A DNA stretch of 64,000 bases from Cinnamomum chago (lineage: Eukaryota; Streptophyta; Magnoliopsida; Laurales; Lauraceae), in the NCBI GenBank assembly GCA_038049695.1, contig CP142453.1:126145001-126209000 (forward strand), given 5' to 3'. The notes beneath the pieces were generated by a model. It worked only from the letters and a program-made list of their open reading frames with translations. It had not been told where the DNA came from and made no database searches. Below, one piece after another: positions 37,163 to 49,608 of this stretch. How positions within the stretch are numbered: the first letter of the stretch is position 1; each line of letters starts with the position of its first letter. Made by a program: the position numbers and the translations under genes.

Positions 37163-37796
37163 CAAATCGTGTCTTCTTGTACTCTCTGCTATTATTCCTT
37201 CAGTGCTGTGTGGACTTATTGTTTTCAATTAGAATAAAACACCCCTTAAATCCAGTTGTTTATATTTTCATAATCCTAACATGCCCACTTTGCTAAGCTA
37301 CTGGCTATTCACAGCCCCACCACATTCCACGAGAATTGGAAGGACGAAAACAACTTCATCTCAAACGAGTGTGAAAACTACCGATGTAAGTTACTACATG
37401 CCAACATCAGTACATCAATAGCGCTACTTACCTCATTGGAGCTTGCCTATGGCCATTCCTAGGAAGAGAGGCACCACCAGACCATGAGCCCCGTTGGCAT
37501 GTTTAAAAATCACAAACATGCCCCGGGAGCTATCCTGGGTCTACAGTTTAAAAAGTATCACTCCCCATCAATGGTCCCAACTTTGTGAATTTAATTAGAA
37601 ATAAAAAGCAACCACATTGGCAACAACCCATCTAATGCGGATTTCAAATTCAGTGCCTTTTCTATTCTACCAATCCCAATCCCAATCCCAAGGTAAAAGA
37701 CGGGAGTACCATTTATAGCACAACATATCAAAACCAAGATTAAACTAAGGATGTGCACTAGGAATGTGTAGTTAACAACAAGACCACACCTGACAA

Positions 37797-38333
37797 TTAG
37801 GGTGGAAAATGAGATGGTTCTAGATCCAGGAACCATAGTGGAAACTGACCTAGACTCATTTCTAAATATTTCTAAATAACAGTCAGTTCCGATTTTGACT
37901 CAAAACCTCTTTTGTTGGCTCCAAACCTGATTCCGATAGGAAAACCTAGATTTAGTTCCGAAACTTGATCTACCTAATAGACTAAAATCTAGTCCCAAAA
38001 TCGATACTAAATTCTCTTTATTATAGAAAAATAACCATATCAATTAACTTATAACAATGCGTCAAGTCTATTACGTCCGGTATTATGCATAAAAATATTA
38101 AAAAAGAAGTTGATTTTGAGTTACAATTTGCAATATCAAAGGCTCATACGCCGAGTCCAATATCCACAAGTCAGAACCTATATGGACTCGGAATCAAACC
38201 CATTTATCAATCAGAACCTAAATTCTGGACCCGGATCCGTTAATCAATTGGAACCTAAAATAGGTTCCAAACCCCTTTATTTTTTCGGATCAGACCTTCT
38301 AGGTAATGGAAGAATCTGATACCCATTTGCATA
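37797..38333. mobile_element. Dispersed MITE-like family, copy 3 (diverged)
   Basis: The right half (38145-38333) is colinear with the family: AAGTCAGAACCTATATGGAC, TAATCAATTGGAACC, then TAATGGAAGAATCTGATACC and CATTTGCAT. The left half (from 37797, GGGTGGAAAATGAG, GGTTCTAGATCC) is more diverged. Confidence 0.5.
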
Positions 38334-38715
38334 GAGAATGTGACAATTTTGATGCAGAACACTTCAGTAATTTGGCCTCAAACCACAAGGGCAAAAATCC
38401 CAACCACACCTTACTACTAGCAAGCACATTCCAAATACATCTATTTTCAGTTATAACGTATTTTTCCCGGAGGTGGTGGCAACATAGAAATTAAAGGGAA
38501 GAATCATAATGCAAAAATTATGCATGATGAATCGGAATGCCATTTCTGCATATTTGTACTGAACTGGTGACCTCAACAAGACTAACCTCTCAACTACTCA
38601 ACCAAAATTTAGTTTATAAAAAGCACAAAGATATATAAGTACTCAAATCACAAGATTGGAGACAACAGAAAACAGTTTTGATTTCAAGATGGGAAAAAAA
38701 AAAAGATAGAATCTA

Positions 38716-41700
38716 TCAAGATGTGGCAGCCTGCTTTTTCAGTTTGGCAAGCTCTTGCCTGATCGTGCCAGCCCTCTGCATACAAAAACAATGAAATTAT
38801 TATAGGATGGGGAACTAATTTTTGTAGTTGAATTTATACATTCAAATCAAAATTTAAGCCAAATATTAGGTCGAGTTATAACATTTAAATAACATAATCA
38901 GACTTTCAAAATCTATAAATGCAACAAAAGACAGCAAGTGGAAAAAAATTATAATACATACAAGGTGAGGGAATAGATGCCCAAACAAAAGTTTAACAAC
39001 GAAATTTAGTGATGAAAAGATATATAAAAGACATAAAAAATGGATAAATGAAGCCCTAAGCACATTCAGTTCATCTGTGTCATCAGACTAAACCAGCCTA
39101 CACAAAAATACTCATCTTGCATACTATATCCAGAGCGAAGCCGTTGTCTACAGTTCATTTCTCAAAAATGTTTGTGACAAACTGACTACATTAGCCAGTT
39201 TAATCTTAATCCGAAACCAATTTAATTTCCCATCTGCATCGCCCCTCCTACTGAACCAAAGAAAAACCTCCATTTTTCAGTGTTATTGCCACTACACATT
39301 CATTTCTCAGTTCTCACCCAATGCACACATCCCACTTTGGAGGAATATCTACAACTCTGCTCAACTAGTCACAGTATGGTTTGGCCCTGCACATCCCTAA
39401 GCATTCAACGCCAATTTGAACAATAAGCCCTCGGGCAATTCCTCCACAAAGACCAAAAGTATAGTGCAAATGAAAGAGAGTTTCTAACAATATGTGGGGC
39501 ATGCAGTGAAGGAACGGCCAGGCTTGTAGAGCCATCACAAATTTCACTCATCCAAACTCCATGGAAGCATTTGACCAACTTCAAGGCCCTCAAAACTTTC
39601 TTCGTTTATTTTTGTTTCTTTTTGAATGGTGCTATTCTTCATTCTTTATGGTCAAGAGTGAACTTTCTCCTATGCAGACCATACTTTCATATGCAATCCA
39701 ACTCCCGAGGCCTGCCTATATGCTGCATATGCCTATCGATGGGGCGAAGGGCCAAGAAAAAAAGGGCCCATATTCCAACATCAACTTTCCACCACATACC
39801 TTGAAGCCATTACCTCTCCATAAAGCCTCTCTTGCTACTCCATTTGGTAATAATTATGATTTTTCCCTCCAATTTGAAGTAGAAAATTAATTCTCCAAAG
39901 TTATCAATCAAGACATTTATTCTCATCTCACATGCCATTCCAGAGGAAATCCCCATTTGACTTTATGATTTCTAAAGTTTTTTTAGCACAACAGTAGGAA
40001 TTTAAAAAGGGAATGATGATTAATGAGAAGCTTGAAAAAGAAAAACACATGAGCAATATGATGACCAAATCAGATATGTGATAAAGCAACAAAAGTAAAT
40101 GCAAGGGACCCATACATGCAATCTGCAAAGAATCAATGCAGACACTAAAAGATGACAGGTAAAGAAACCAAAACCTCATTTTTCCTCTTTGAAGTGCAAA
40201 ACATAGAGAATGGCATAAGAAATGTTGAAAGTTTGGTAAGCGGTTTGTCAACAAAACAGTAGCAGCAACAACCGACCAGTTTCCTTCCACCTTAATATAG
40301 CTACAGCCGCATTGGCAATGCAAGATATGGATAACCAAAAACTACCCAGTTCTTGGTACATGTAGCACTTGTGTGGGTGTGGGTGTGGGTGTGGGTGTGG
40401 GTGGGATACAATGAATTTTTATTCCAATGAAGTTTTAACTTTACATGCTTCACTATTTTGCTATCCTTTATATTATCCATCCCAACAGCTCCATTTCAAA
40501 GTAGAAACACCATAGCCATCTGTTTTAGCAAATGAAATTTCTCATCATCCCTCCCTCTCCATTCCAAAGGAAACCACATTAGATTTTCACTTTTTTTTTT
40601 GCCACAACCGTAGAAATTTGCAACGAGGAAAGAAAATAATAATAAGTTCCCCTTTTTTTTTCAAAACAGAAACTAAAACATTTCCATCAAATAGAATAAA
40701 TATATAAACAAACAATGCAAACAAAAGTGGAAATAAAATAAAGAAAAATTATAACATGGGTCTTACAAGCATTTCAAATATATCCATTCCTACTTTAGCA
40801 AAAAAAAAAAAAAAAAATCTGCACAGCTCTGCTCAAGTTGTTCAAAAGAAAATGAAATCACATCGGACTACAAGATTCCTTTGAAACCCAACTAAATAGG
40901 GATTCGCATTTAACTACTAAACTCCCTAAGAAAGAGTAACTAAAGATTTTTTTTTTTGGATAATGGAGGGTGTCCCAGCAGTGTAACTAAATATTCTTAC
41001 TGCCTCCCAAATCGATAATACTTGAGCAACATTGGAATCTCTCCTTCCAGCAAGGCTGGAATAAGCAATGTATTGATCTGAAATCATCCCGAGGCACTCC
41101 AATACTTGCACCACACATGGCTTTTCCTTTTGAAGCACCGACAGGCAACAACATCTAACATGAGAAGTCCATCCACCTTATGACCTTGTCTATGACTAGT
41201 CCCCCTAAAAGAATTTCCTATTCCTAGTAAATCATTCTACACAACTGCTGACGGTCTTTAAGACCACAGGCGCTGAGTGAGCATTGCTCTTTTCTCTATT
41301 ATGATTCTAACATTTCTCTCCATCCACAATGACACCAAAATTGGGAGATGTAACTTCAAAAGTAATTGGACCCTTTTCTGGAAAGGATATCACTAACACC
41401 TTAAGACATCGCACAATGACAAATAAAAAGACTGGACAATGTTGATGCAGTAATAACGCCACCAAATAAGATAAGATTAAAAAGACAAGTACATGTAGAC
41501 ACCCATAGACGCAATCTCCAAAGGATCAGTAGAGATTGCCTGGAAGATGACTGGAAAAGTGATAACCTCAGGTCCCATTTTTCCTCCATGTGCGAGAAGG
41601 TTTTCCTGAAAGGGCAAAACCAAAGCCATTCCTCTTTCTCCCCTTCTCATGTGTTTTGTGCATCTCATAGAAAATGATACAAGAAATGTCAGAAGCTTGG

Positions 41701-44700
41701 TAAGCAGGTTGTCTAGAAAACAATAGCAACAACCGACCAGTTTTCTTCTGTGATGATCCAATGATATAGCTATAGCCACATTGGCAATGCAAGACATGGG
41801 TAACCAAAAAATGCCCATTTCTTGGTACATGTAGCCTTCAAAAGAGGGAAAAGGAGGGGAAAGCGTGTGCATGCGTGTGAGTGTGTGTGTGGGTGGTGGT
41901 GGTGGAGGGGTGGGGGGGTGGAATCATCCAAAACGCTGAGGAGAATCGCCAACATGCACATGCAAGAATATGCAGCACTCAAGGATGCTTGGCCCAGAAT
42001 ATTTAAATGCAGCAGATTTATTAGCAACCAACTTTTTTAAGTACTTGGACCAAATTTTTTTAAATTAACTTTCTATTGGCCAACTGTTCTAGCACTTTTG
42101 ACTTTACCCATGTATAAATACGCATGTGTTTTGTGCATCTCATAGAAAATATGCAAGAAATGTCAGAAGCTTGGTAAGCAGGTTGTCTAGAAAACAATAG
42201 CAACAACCGACCAGTTTTCTTCTGTGATGATCCAATGATATGGCTACAGCCACATTGGCAATGCAAGATATGGGCAACCAAAAAATGCCCATTTCCTGGT
42301 ACATGTAGCCTTCAAAAGAGGGAAAAGGAGGGGAAAGCGTGTGCATGCGTGTGAGTGTGTGTGTGGGTGGTGGTGGTGGAGGGGTGGGGGGGTGGAATCA
42401 TCCAAAACGCCGAGGAGAATCGCCAACATGCACATGCAAGAATATGCAGCACTCAAGGATGCTTGGCCCAGAATATTTAAATGCAGCAGATTTATTAGCA
42501 ACCAACTTTTTTAAGTACTTGGACCAAATTTTTTTAAATTAACTTTCTATTGGCCAACTGTTCTAGCACTTTTGACTTTACCCATGTATAAATACGCATG
42601 TGTTTTGTGCATCTCATAGAAAATGATGCAAGAAATGTCAGAAGCTTGGTAAGCAGGTTGTCTAGAAAACAATAGCAACAACCGACCAGTTTTCTTCTGT
42701 GATGATCCAATGATATGGCTACAGCCACATTGGCAATGCAAGATATGGGCAACCAAAAAATGCCCATTTCCTGGTACATGTAGCCTTCAAAAGAGGGAAA
42801 AGTGCGTGTGTTTTTTTTTTTTTTTGGGTTGGGGGGTGGGGGTATCATCATCCAAAATGCTGAGGAGAATCGCCAACATACACATGCAAGAATATGCAGC
42901 ACTCAAAGGATGCTTGATCAAAAATATTTAAATACAGCAGATTTATTAGCAACCAACTTTTTTAAGTACTTGGACCAGATTTTTTTAAATTAACTTTTTA
43001 TTGGCCAAGTATTCTAGCCATGTATAACTACGCAATCCCTTTAAGAGCATGCTTTTTATTGAGTTAAGATAGGAGGAGTTAACATGGTTAGTTTCGACTT
43101 CTGAGTCTGTGCTCTATCTTCCAAGTGGTCATCCAGGCAAAGGCTTTAATTCTAAATGGAGCAAAAGAGCCTCCAAACTACTTTAAAAGGTACATGCAGA
43201 CATAGAGAAGAAAAAGAAACACCATTCAAAAACAAAAACATAAAAAGAACAAACAGAAAGAGAAAAACCCACCCATTTCCTTACCAACACGTGCAAGATT
43301 ATAAACACAACATACTTGATCAAGAATTTTTTTTGCTAAGTACAACAAAAATTTTAGTACTCAACTTTCTTTTAGTCAGACCAACATTTCCAATACTTTT
43401 TTACTGGCCATGTTTTCTACTACTAAAAAAAGGTACTTTCCTTGTTAATATAACAATATTATTATCCTTGATTGAGATAAGATGAGAGCAAATGAAATGG
43501 TGAATTCTGGTTATAGATCCAGGTACTTCCTTTTTAAGGTTATCAAAAGTGAGGACTTAAATTCAAAGTGGCTACCCACACAAAGGCTTTAACACCAATG
43601 GAGTAAAATACCTCCAAATTGTTCTAGAAGGAACATGGATCAAAAAAATAATTAAGAAGGTTAAAGGGACTTTTAAGCGAAAAAAACCTAAGGGGAAAAC
43701 AGGATCCAAACTCAGACCACGACCAGCAATCAGAGATGCCACCAATGTCAATGATTCAATGTCACACAAGTCCCTTCTTGAAGAGACTTTCCAAAGGCAT
43801 TAGGGTGTATACATAAATGAGAAAAATTTAGCAATATGCATGAAAAGATTAGAGAGAGGAAAGAGTGGTTAAATGGAACAATGGGGTTTGGATACTGGGG
43901 GGAACCTAATGGAGACTAACTGATCTTACGGTCAGGGATGAAAATAGGGTAACTGTTGGGGAGTTGTGTTAGCACCCCTGCTTCTTATCTCCCCTGACAT
44001 TCCCAAAAAAGAATCATGTTGTACTTTCCCAAGCTTTTTTGCCACAATGAAATATAATAAATGAGAAGATAGAAGAAAGTAGGTTTAATGAGTGATGCGG
44101 ATACCAAATAAGATAAGAGAATGAAGAAATAAGGTAGTGTAGGCACCCATAGATGCAATCTGCAACGATGAAGCACATTGCCTTGTAAGATGACTGGAAA
44201 AAAATATGAAGCCAAAATCCCCACTTTTCCTCCATGTGTGAGAAGGTTCTCTTAAAAGGGCAAAAACTAAAGCCACTTCTCTTTCTCCCCTTCTCAATTA
44301 TTTTGTGCATATAACATAAAGAACGATGTAAGAAATGTCAGAAGTTTGGTAAGCGGTTTGTCGACAGAAAAAAGGCAGCAACAACCGACCAGTTTCCTTC
44401 TGAGATGATACAATGATATTGCTACAGCCACATTGGCAATGCAAGGTATGGGAAACAAGAAAAACACCCATACCTTGGTACATATAGCCTCCTAGGAAAA
44501 ATTTTAAAAAGAAAAGGAAAGAAACATTAAAACATATGAGAATAAATATCTCATGTCGATGCCAAAAAGCACATGAAAGATTAACTGCACTTTGCATGCT
44601 TGATCAACAATCTTAAATACAAACACAATTTTGAGCATTCAACTTTTCTGTACTTGAACCGAAATTTTGACAATTTTCTACTAGTCTAAGTGTTCTAGAC

Positions 44701-45742
44701 GCGTGAAGGACATCCTTCCTAAGTGTTATAGAATTTTTCTATGAACAGATTGGTTGTGATGAGCTAAGTTGACTTGGTACATTTTTTTTTAGTACAAGGG
44801 GACCAAAATGTAAACTACATATAACATGGGAAAATGCATAGGGTTGTAACACACCTTGATCTTTGCCAGCATGACCTTGAACCTGTCAAAATCATTGAGA
44901 GAAGCTCTTCTTCTCTGCACAATCAGCTTTCTGCCCCAAGAACTGTTCTCCCACTTGTTCTTCACATCTGCCATCCCACTGCTTCTTATTAGTAAATACA
45001 CAAGAAAGGAAAAGCCAAAGTACAAAACTGAAATAATTTCTTATAGTGACAAGAACAACTTTTGCACACACTTGTGGGTTGGTACAAGAGCTATTAGTGT
45101 TACCTGCAGCTTCCATTGCAGCAACCAGAGACTTCTTTTTTGGCACTCTGGGAATGTCAATCTTGATGTCTGTCAATGAAAGCCTCTTGAAGTTCATCTG
45201 GCCTCTCACCATGTCAGGGGCATCAACTAGAGCCTAGCAAGTTAAGATGAGAATTATATCCAATTTGTATTGGCCATAAAGATTTCTCATTCTCTTCTAT
45301 CCAAACTTCTTCCATTTCCAAAATTCTACATTTGAACTTTGAACTTTAAAGATCTAGTATACTTTAGAAATGAAAGAAGATCTCATCTATCCATACACTG
45401 ATTTCTCAATATATCTAACAACCCATACTAAAAAAAAAAAGGAAAACCAGAGAGAAAACAAGAAGCAAAAGAAGCAGATAATGCTTACTCGGTTCTGATC
45501 GATCACATCGACGATGACGACGAGCTTCCCATATTCTTTTCCATAGTTTACGAGAGCCACTCTCCCAATCTCCACATATCGCTTGAAGGGCTTCAAATAA
45601 AAAAGAAGAAGGGAAACAATCAAAACCCTAGGGTTAGAAATGGCCGATTCAAATCCATTGAGAAAACGAGATCTGAATCAAAAGGAAGAAGAAGAGCTGA
45701 GAATGCGATGAAAGAGAGAAATGAGGAGATTTCTCTTACCAT
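38716..45742 (-). CDS. RPL14: 60S ribosomal protein L14 (eL14), 5 exons, complete CDS
   Basis: Structural protein of the cytosolic large ribosomal subunit. Minus-strand coding exons: 45740-45742 (ATG only), 45489-45590, 45104-45233, 44855-44967, 38716-38775. They total 408 nt, 135 aa plus TGA, the usual plant length. Seen: [20 protein letters not shown] at the start of exon 2, VDVIDQNR at its end, [20 protein letters not shown] and [15 protein letters not shown] in exon 3, [20 protein letters not shown] and [13 protein letters not shown] in exon 4, [19 protein letters not shown] in exon 5. All junctions are GT-AG and in phase. Introns 1-3 are 136-255 bp; intron 4 is 6,079 bp and full of duplicated sequence. 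A partial copy of exon 5 lies at 33.7 kb. Confidence 0.97.
40080..40405. repeat. Diverged intron-4 repeat unit, copy A, with (GTGGGT)n
   Basis: It shares CAACAACCGACCAGTTT, CATTGGCAATGCAAGATATG and TTGGTACATGTAGC with the tandem array at 41651-43033, and TAAGCGGTTTGTC with the copy at 44090-44480. It ends in about five GTGGGT units (about 40370-40403). Confidence 0.8.
41430..41650. repeat. Leader part of intron-4 repeat unit, copy B
   Basis: ACCAAATAAGATAAGA, ACACCCATAGACGCAATCT, GATGACTGGAAAA and TTTTTCCTCCATGTG match the copy at about 44098-44240, showing that the ancestral unit was longer than the 474-bp tandem part. Confidence 0.75.
41651..43033. repeat. Tandem array, three ~474-475 bp units, in RPL14 intron 4
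   Basis: GTGTTTTGTGCATCTCATAG starts at 41651, 42126 and 42600, so the periods are 475 and 474 bp. Units 1 and 2 are almost identical over their whole length, including a GTGTGTGGGTGGTGG microsatellite. Unit 3 has a T-run replacing part of that microsatellite and ends near TCTAGCCATGTATAACTACG. The minus-strand open frames in this stretch repeat with the array and are not genes. Confidence 0.95.
43034..43640. repeat. Further diverged duplicated blocks in RPL14 intron 4
   Basis: Two blocks about 440 bp apart share AGGCTTTAA followed by AATGGAG.AAAA and CCTCCAAA (about 43141 and 43583). Each is preceded by a TTGGCC/CTGGCCA...TTCTA segment like the end of the tandem unit (about 42990-43035 and 43385-43425). 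Confidence 0.6.
44090..44720. repeat. Diverged intron-4 repeat unit, copy E
   Basis: Colinear with 41430-42060: ACCAAATAAGATAAGAGAAT, CACCCATAGATGCAATCTGC, AAGAAATGTCAGAAGTTTGG, CAACAACCGACCAGTTTCCT, CATTGGCAATGCAAGGTATG, then CTTGAACCGAAATTTTGAC. It lies only 135 bp from exon 4. Confidence 0.85.
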
Positions 45743-45785
45743 AGTTGGAGATTGGAGGCGGACGAGATGACAAATGAATAGGGGT

Positions 45786-45794
45786 TTAGGGTTT
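45786..45794 (-). promoter_or_regulatory. Telo-box of RPL14
   Basis: AAACCCTAA on the minus strand, about 45 bp upstream of the ATG and within an extended AAACCCTAAACCCC. Telo-boxes are standard in plant ribosomal protein gene promoters and leaders. Confidence 0.7.
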
Positions 45795-45884
45795 TTCTTC
45801 TTCCCGTCCAAGGTTGGGTTACGTTTGGTTAGTTCCTTTTAAAGGGCCTGCTCTGTGATGGATGGTTGGTTTTGACCGTCCGAT

Positions 45885-45893
45885 CTAGGGTTT
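45885..45893 (-). promoter_or_regulatory. Second telo-box-like motif of RPL14
   Basis: AAACCCTAG on the minus strand, about 145 bp upstream of the ATG. A GGCCC core (site II-like) lies between the two motifs near 45844-45848. Confidence 0.5.
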
Positions 45894-46026
45894 AGAGGTT
45901 TACCGCTATACCAACAAATGAATTTGAGCCTTCAAAGTAAACGCACACTTGTGCTTCTGCTACTCACAACACCAATGGCACTATTGTGTAACATTTTTCC
46001 ACGCAAAACCTATTTTTACCTATTTT

Positions 46027-46488
46027 TAGGGTGTTTGGTGCGGGAAAATTATGCGGAAAAGTTTTCCTACTACATTAGCGTTTTTCTTGATAATAGTAAA
46101 AATGGATTTTCCATGGGGTATGAGAAATGGAGTTCTTCGAAAAACTTTTCCCTCTTTTCCCTACTCTTGTCCATTTCAACACGAAAATCCTATAACTCTT
46201 TCATTTTTTTATATAAATTATTATTTAATGTTAAATAAAAATATACATGTTATATTATTTTTCTTCAAAAAACTTATATCACCAAATAAGAAATTTTGAT
46301 TTTCTATAAAGAATCCATGTCTGCACCAAACATCATCTGCACTCATTCAATGAGGAAACTCTTTTTACACCAAATATGAATTTCTAAATTCTACGAAAAT
46401 CATTTTCCAAGGTTTTCATTTTTATGGAATTTGCTGACGTAGCAAATTCCTCTTTTGTGGAAATGGTGGGGTACACAAACGTGCCCTA
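46027..46488. mobile_element. hAT-like MITE upstream of RPL14
   Basis: The left end TAGGGTGTTTGGTGCGGG and the reversed right end TAGGGCACGTTTGTGTACCC form typical hAT-type TAGGG inverted repeats. The ~460 bp interior contains GGAAAATTATGC-type words and no transposase frame. Flanking A/T runs hide the target duplication. Confidence 0.7.
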
Positions 46489-46794
46489 AAAAAATTACAG
46501 TCTAGCTATTGGTGTACACTTGGGCCCACTTTTGATTAGTGTAGATTCTTTTACACCTTTGTCCCCTTATGATCTAATAGGGGCCAATTTCATTCTCATC
46601 AAACCTTTATCAACCGTATAATTGAATGTCAAAAAAATTTATAGATCAAAGCTCACTAGACTTTATCATTATTAAATCAAAGACATACATACGAGATCCA
46701 TAATTTAAGGATACCTGATCATTCAAGTTATCCCACAATAGATTTCCACTATTGGCCAAAAAAGCGACATCAACCTTTTGAGAATAGAATGACT

Positions 46795-46890
46795 CCTCAT
46801 CTGAGTGGTGAGATGTGGTCATTCTCACCTGGCGCCCAGGGTTCAAACTCTGAATACGTCATCTCTTCTTGCGCGTGTGGAAAAAAAATA
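46795..46890 (+). mobile_element. tRNA-like SINE remnant
   Basis: CATCTGAGTGGTGAGATGTG resembles an A box and CCCAGGGTTCAAACTC a B box, about 40 bp apart, followed by an A run. No intact tRNA fold. Confidence 0.4.
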
Positions 46891-47194
46891 TTGTGAAAGC
46901 ACTAATTAATAATAACTCATTAATAAAATTATTATTTTCATGCAAAGCGTAAAACATTTTGGGGATGCCCTATGACTGTGAAATCTCATTAATTTTAGTG
47001 TTTTTAATCCTTGATTTACTTTTATTTGCTGACCCATGCAATGGATGGAGTTTCTTATAAGTTTTTAAGCAATCAATCCGATAAACTGTTAATCTCACAA
47101 AGAGCATGGCTGAAATTCAACCAAATTAGACGATCCTATAATGTCATGTCCATTAACCTGTTCAGAGCAAAACTACTATAGATATTACTAATTA

Positions 47195-47475
47195 AGGGTT
47201 AGTTTGTTTGTATAGAATTGAACTCTTGGAAATTCTTGATAAAATGGGTTATATGGGATAAATATGATAAACGGTGAAGCAGGTATATGAGACTTGATTT
47301 TCAAATGATTTTTTTATTAAGGTGATGAGTGAGTATTCAATTTCCATCTCTCATCGACTCATTTTCCATTAAAGAGGAGACTATTTGATGGCTCTCAATC
47401 TTCTTCTTTTTTTCTTTCTTTTAATACATATTTTTAAATGTGGAAGAATTCAATTTGACGCAAACAAATGGGCCA
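47195..47475. mobile_element. MITE, ~280 bp
   Basis: The left end GGGTTAGTTTGTTTGTATAG and the reversed right end GGCCCATTTGTTTGCGTCAA are inverted repeats; the interior is AT-rich and non-coding. Confidence 0.6.
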
Positions 47476-47685
47476 TAAACAGGTGGACCCGGAACTAAAA
47501 CCGTTAAGGAAAATGTGGAACTGGATCTGGACCCGGAACCGTTTCAGAGCCGGTTTCTTGGCTTTGGAACCAGAACCATAATGGGGGGTGGGTCTGGATC
47601 CGAGTTCAAGTCTAGGTAGAGAATGATATTGAAAAAACATGATTTTTATGATAGATTTTTCAAAATTGAGGTAATATGCCTCGCA
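47476..47685. mobile_element. Dispersed MITE-like family, copy 4 (partial)
   Basis: CGGAACTAAAACCGTTAAGG, ACCGTTTCAGAGCCGGTTTC, GAGAATGATATTGAAAAAAC and TTGAGGTAATATG match the left two-thirds of the copy at 12186-12568. The right end is missing. Confidence 0.7.
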
Positions 47686-48460
47686 ATCCTATAATTCTAT
47701 AATAGATATGTTCTTGTGGGCTATAGGCACTGATAAACTCAACAATTGCAAAATGTGACAGTGATGGACTAGATGATCCCTAGTGGAGAATGAAGGGCAT
47801 TTCGGCAGGCCAGTAGTTTGATATGACCACATCTTCTTTGTATAATTTGAGAAGTTTCTCTTAATAAGATGCAGAGGTGATTTCTATGAAAATATGCAGC
47901 ATTTTAGAATTTTTATAGCTTCATTCCATACTCATACTCTGATGTGAGATTTAACCAATTCAGCCACTGGAATTATAGTTTGGGCAAGATGAAATCCAAA
48001 TGCATCCAATGAATAGCTTCAGCCGAAAATAAATACAGGGATTGACTTGGCTGAATTATAGAATGGACTTCAAAATTGATTGTTCAATATGCACCTTGTG
48101 AACATCTCCAACCATATAAAAGGAAAAATAAAACACCTCAAAGAGTGTTGCATTTGTGCTGTTGTTTAGGGCGTACTGGCCTTTCTTTTGACCAACTGGG
48201 CTAAGAAAAGGTTTGTGAGTCCAGGTATGGCCAGGGAGGAATCTACAGACGAGACCCCTTTTGTTTTACAAATCAAGCCACTTCCTTCCGCAACTCAATT
48301 CATAACCACTTCAGCCCAAAATCTAACTCAAGAACCAGCCCCATATAGCCCACTAAAGAGAAAATTCGTTATGCTGAAGAAAACCCAATATACTGTAGAA
48401 GTGGTAAAGCCCACAAGGCCTGTCAGGCCCAATAAGCCATTCTAACATGTGATCATACAT

Positions 48461-48640
48461 TGTTAAGAGACAGTGTGAAAATACCATACTAGGGGATTTT
48501 TTATTCTTTGTAATCCATGATTATAGCCAGGTAAGTTTGTATTATTAATACACAACCAATTCCTCAACAGAAAGCACAACAATTCTCTCCAAACTCTCTA
48601 TTCCTTTGCTCTTGTTATATCGTATCATGGTATCTGAGAC
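48461..48640 (+). mobile_element. Copia-like LTR with primer-binding site
   Basis: A 167-bp segment runs from TGTTAAGAGACAG to CGTATCA (48461-48627). It is followed at once by TGGTATCTGAGAC, a near match to the initiator-Met tRNA primer-binding site (TGGTATC...) of plant copia and TRIM elements. About 155 bp downstream a G-rich tract (about 48785-48793) precedes TGTTAAG at 48794, which could start a second terminal repeat, although similarity stops after seven bases. Probably a TRIM or deletion derivative. Confidence 0.5.
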
Positions 48641-49608
48641 AGAGGTCTTGAGTTTAAAGTAGGCCAAGAATGCTCGATGTCATGTTGTGTGTTTGTGCGG
48701 GTATAAGTGCGCATGACAAAAAGGCCCCATGCCGCGTTGTAGTCTTGTACGGGCGTGTGCTTGGGATCGAGACGGAATCCTCCCAAGGGGGGGTGTTAAG
48801 TAGTTGTTTGTGTAGTTTTTATCACCAATTAATTTTAAGATTACTGGCCAGCAACTCTGTCATATACGTCCTCATTAACATATTCTACCAAATAGCACAT
48901 CATGGACTTGCATTGCGCCGCAAACAGAGAATGATAAAGGGCTGCATCTGAGGCCTAACCTGGGACATTTTTTTTTTGGGTTGTCAGGCCTGTTATCGTT
49001 TTGACTTATGGCTTCTGTTTAGGAGTGAGAAGTTGCTACTTCTGCTTTTCATTTGGGATTAAAGTGAGTTTGTAATTGGATTACATATGATTGGTGTCTC
49101 CACTGCTCATAATTTTGTTACTGCTGTAAATTTAGTGGATAGAACATAAGGTTAGTTCTTAGCATTTGACTCACATTTTTGTGACACTTGATAGTTGATA
49201 TGTTATTTTTATGTGGCGTCTGAGAGGCTGTTTATTTTTATGTGGCATCTGAGAGGCTGTTTGGAGTTCAAACTTCGGAGATACAACTACAAAGAGATCT
49301 AGGACATCTTCTTCAAAAAAGAGAATCCTAGAAAAACAAGCAGAGTCTCTCGGTAGCTTAATGGTAATGCACATCCTTAAAAAAAAAAAATTAAGAATCA
49401 ATCTCTGGTTGTAAACCTAATGGTGAAGGGCTTACATTAGTATGTATAAAAACAAAAGGCAAAAACCAATGCACATCAGAACGGATTTGTTCTTCTATGG
49501 TTAAAAGAACCAACATTCTTTTGTTCATTGGGTTTTGGGAAGAAGGAACGTTGGATTTGGTTTCTGTGAAACCCACGCTGTAAAACCCAATCAGTTTGGA
49601 TCCGGATC

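Noticed and set aside
39365-39890. Frames of 60-109 codons on both strands in RPL14 intron 4
   Set aside because: They overlap each other on opposite strands, lack recognisable motifs and lie in duplicated intronic DNA.
42244-42902. Minus-strand frames with repeated [20 protein letters not shown]-type peptides
   Set aside because: They recur with the 474-bp intronic tandem repeat and translate a GGT/GTG microsatellite; not protein-coding.
48188-48445. Plus-strand 85-codon frame upstream of the copia-like LTR
   Set aside because: No recognisable domain, no gag-like zinc knuckle, and unrelated repeats around it; most likely chance.
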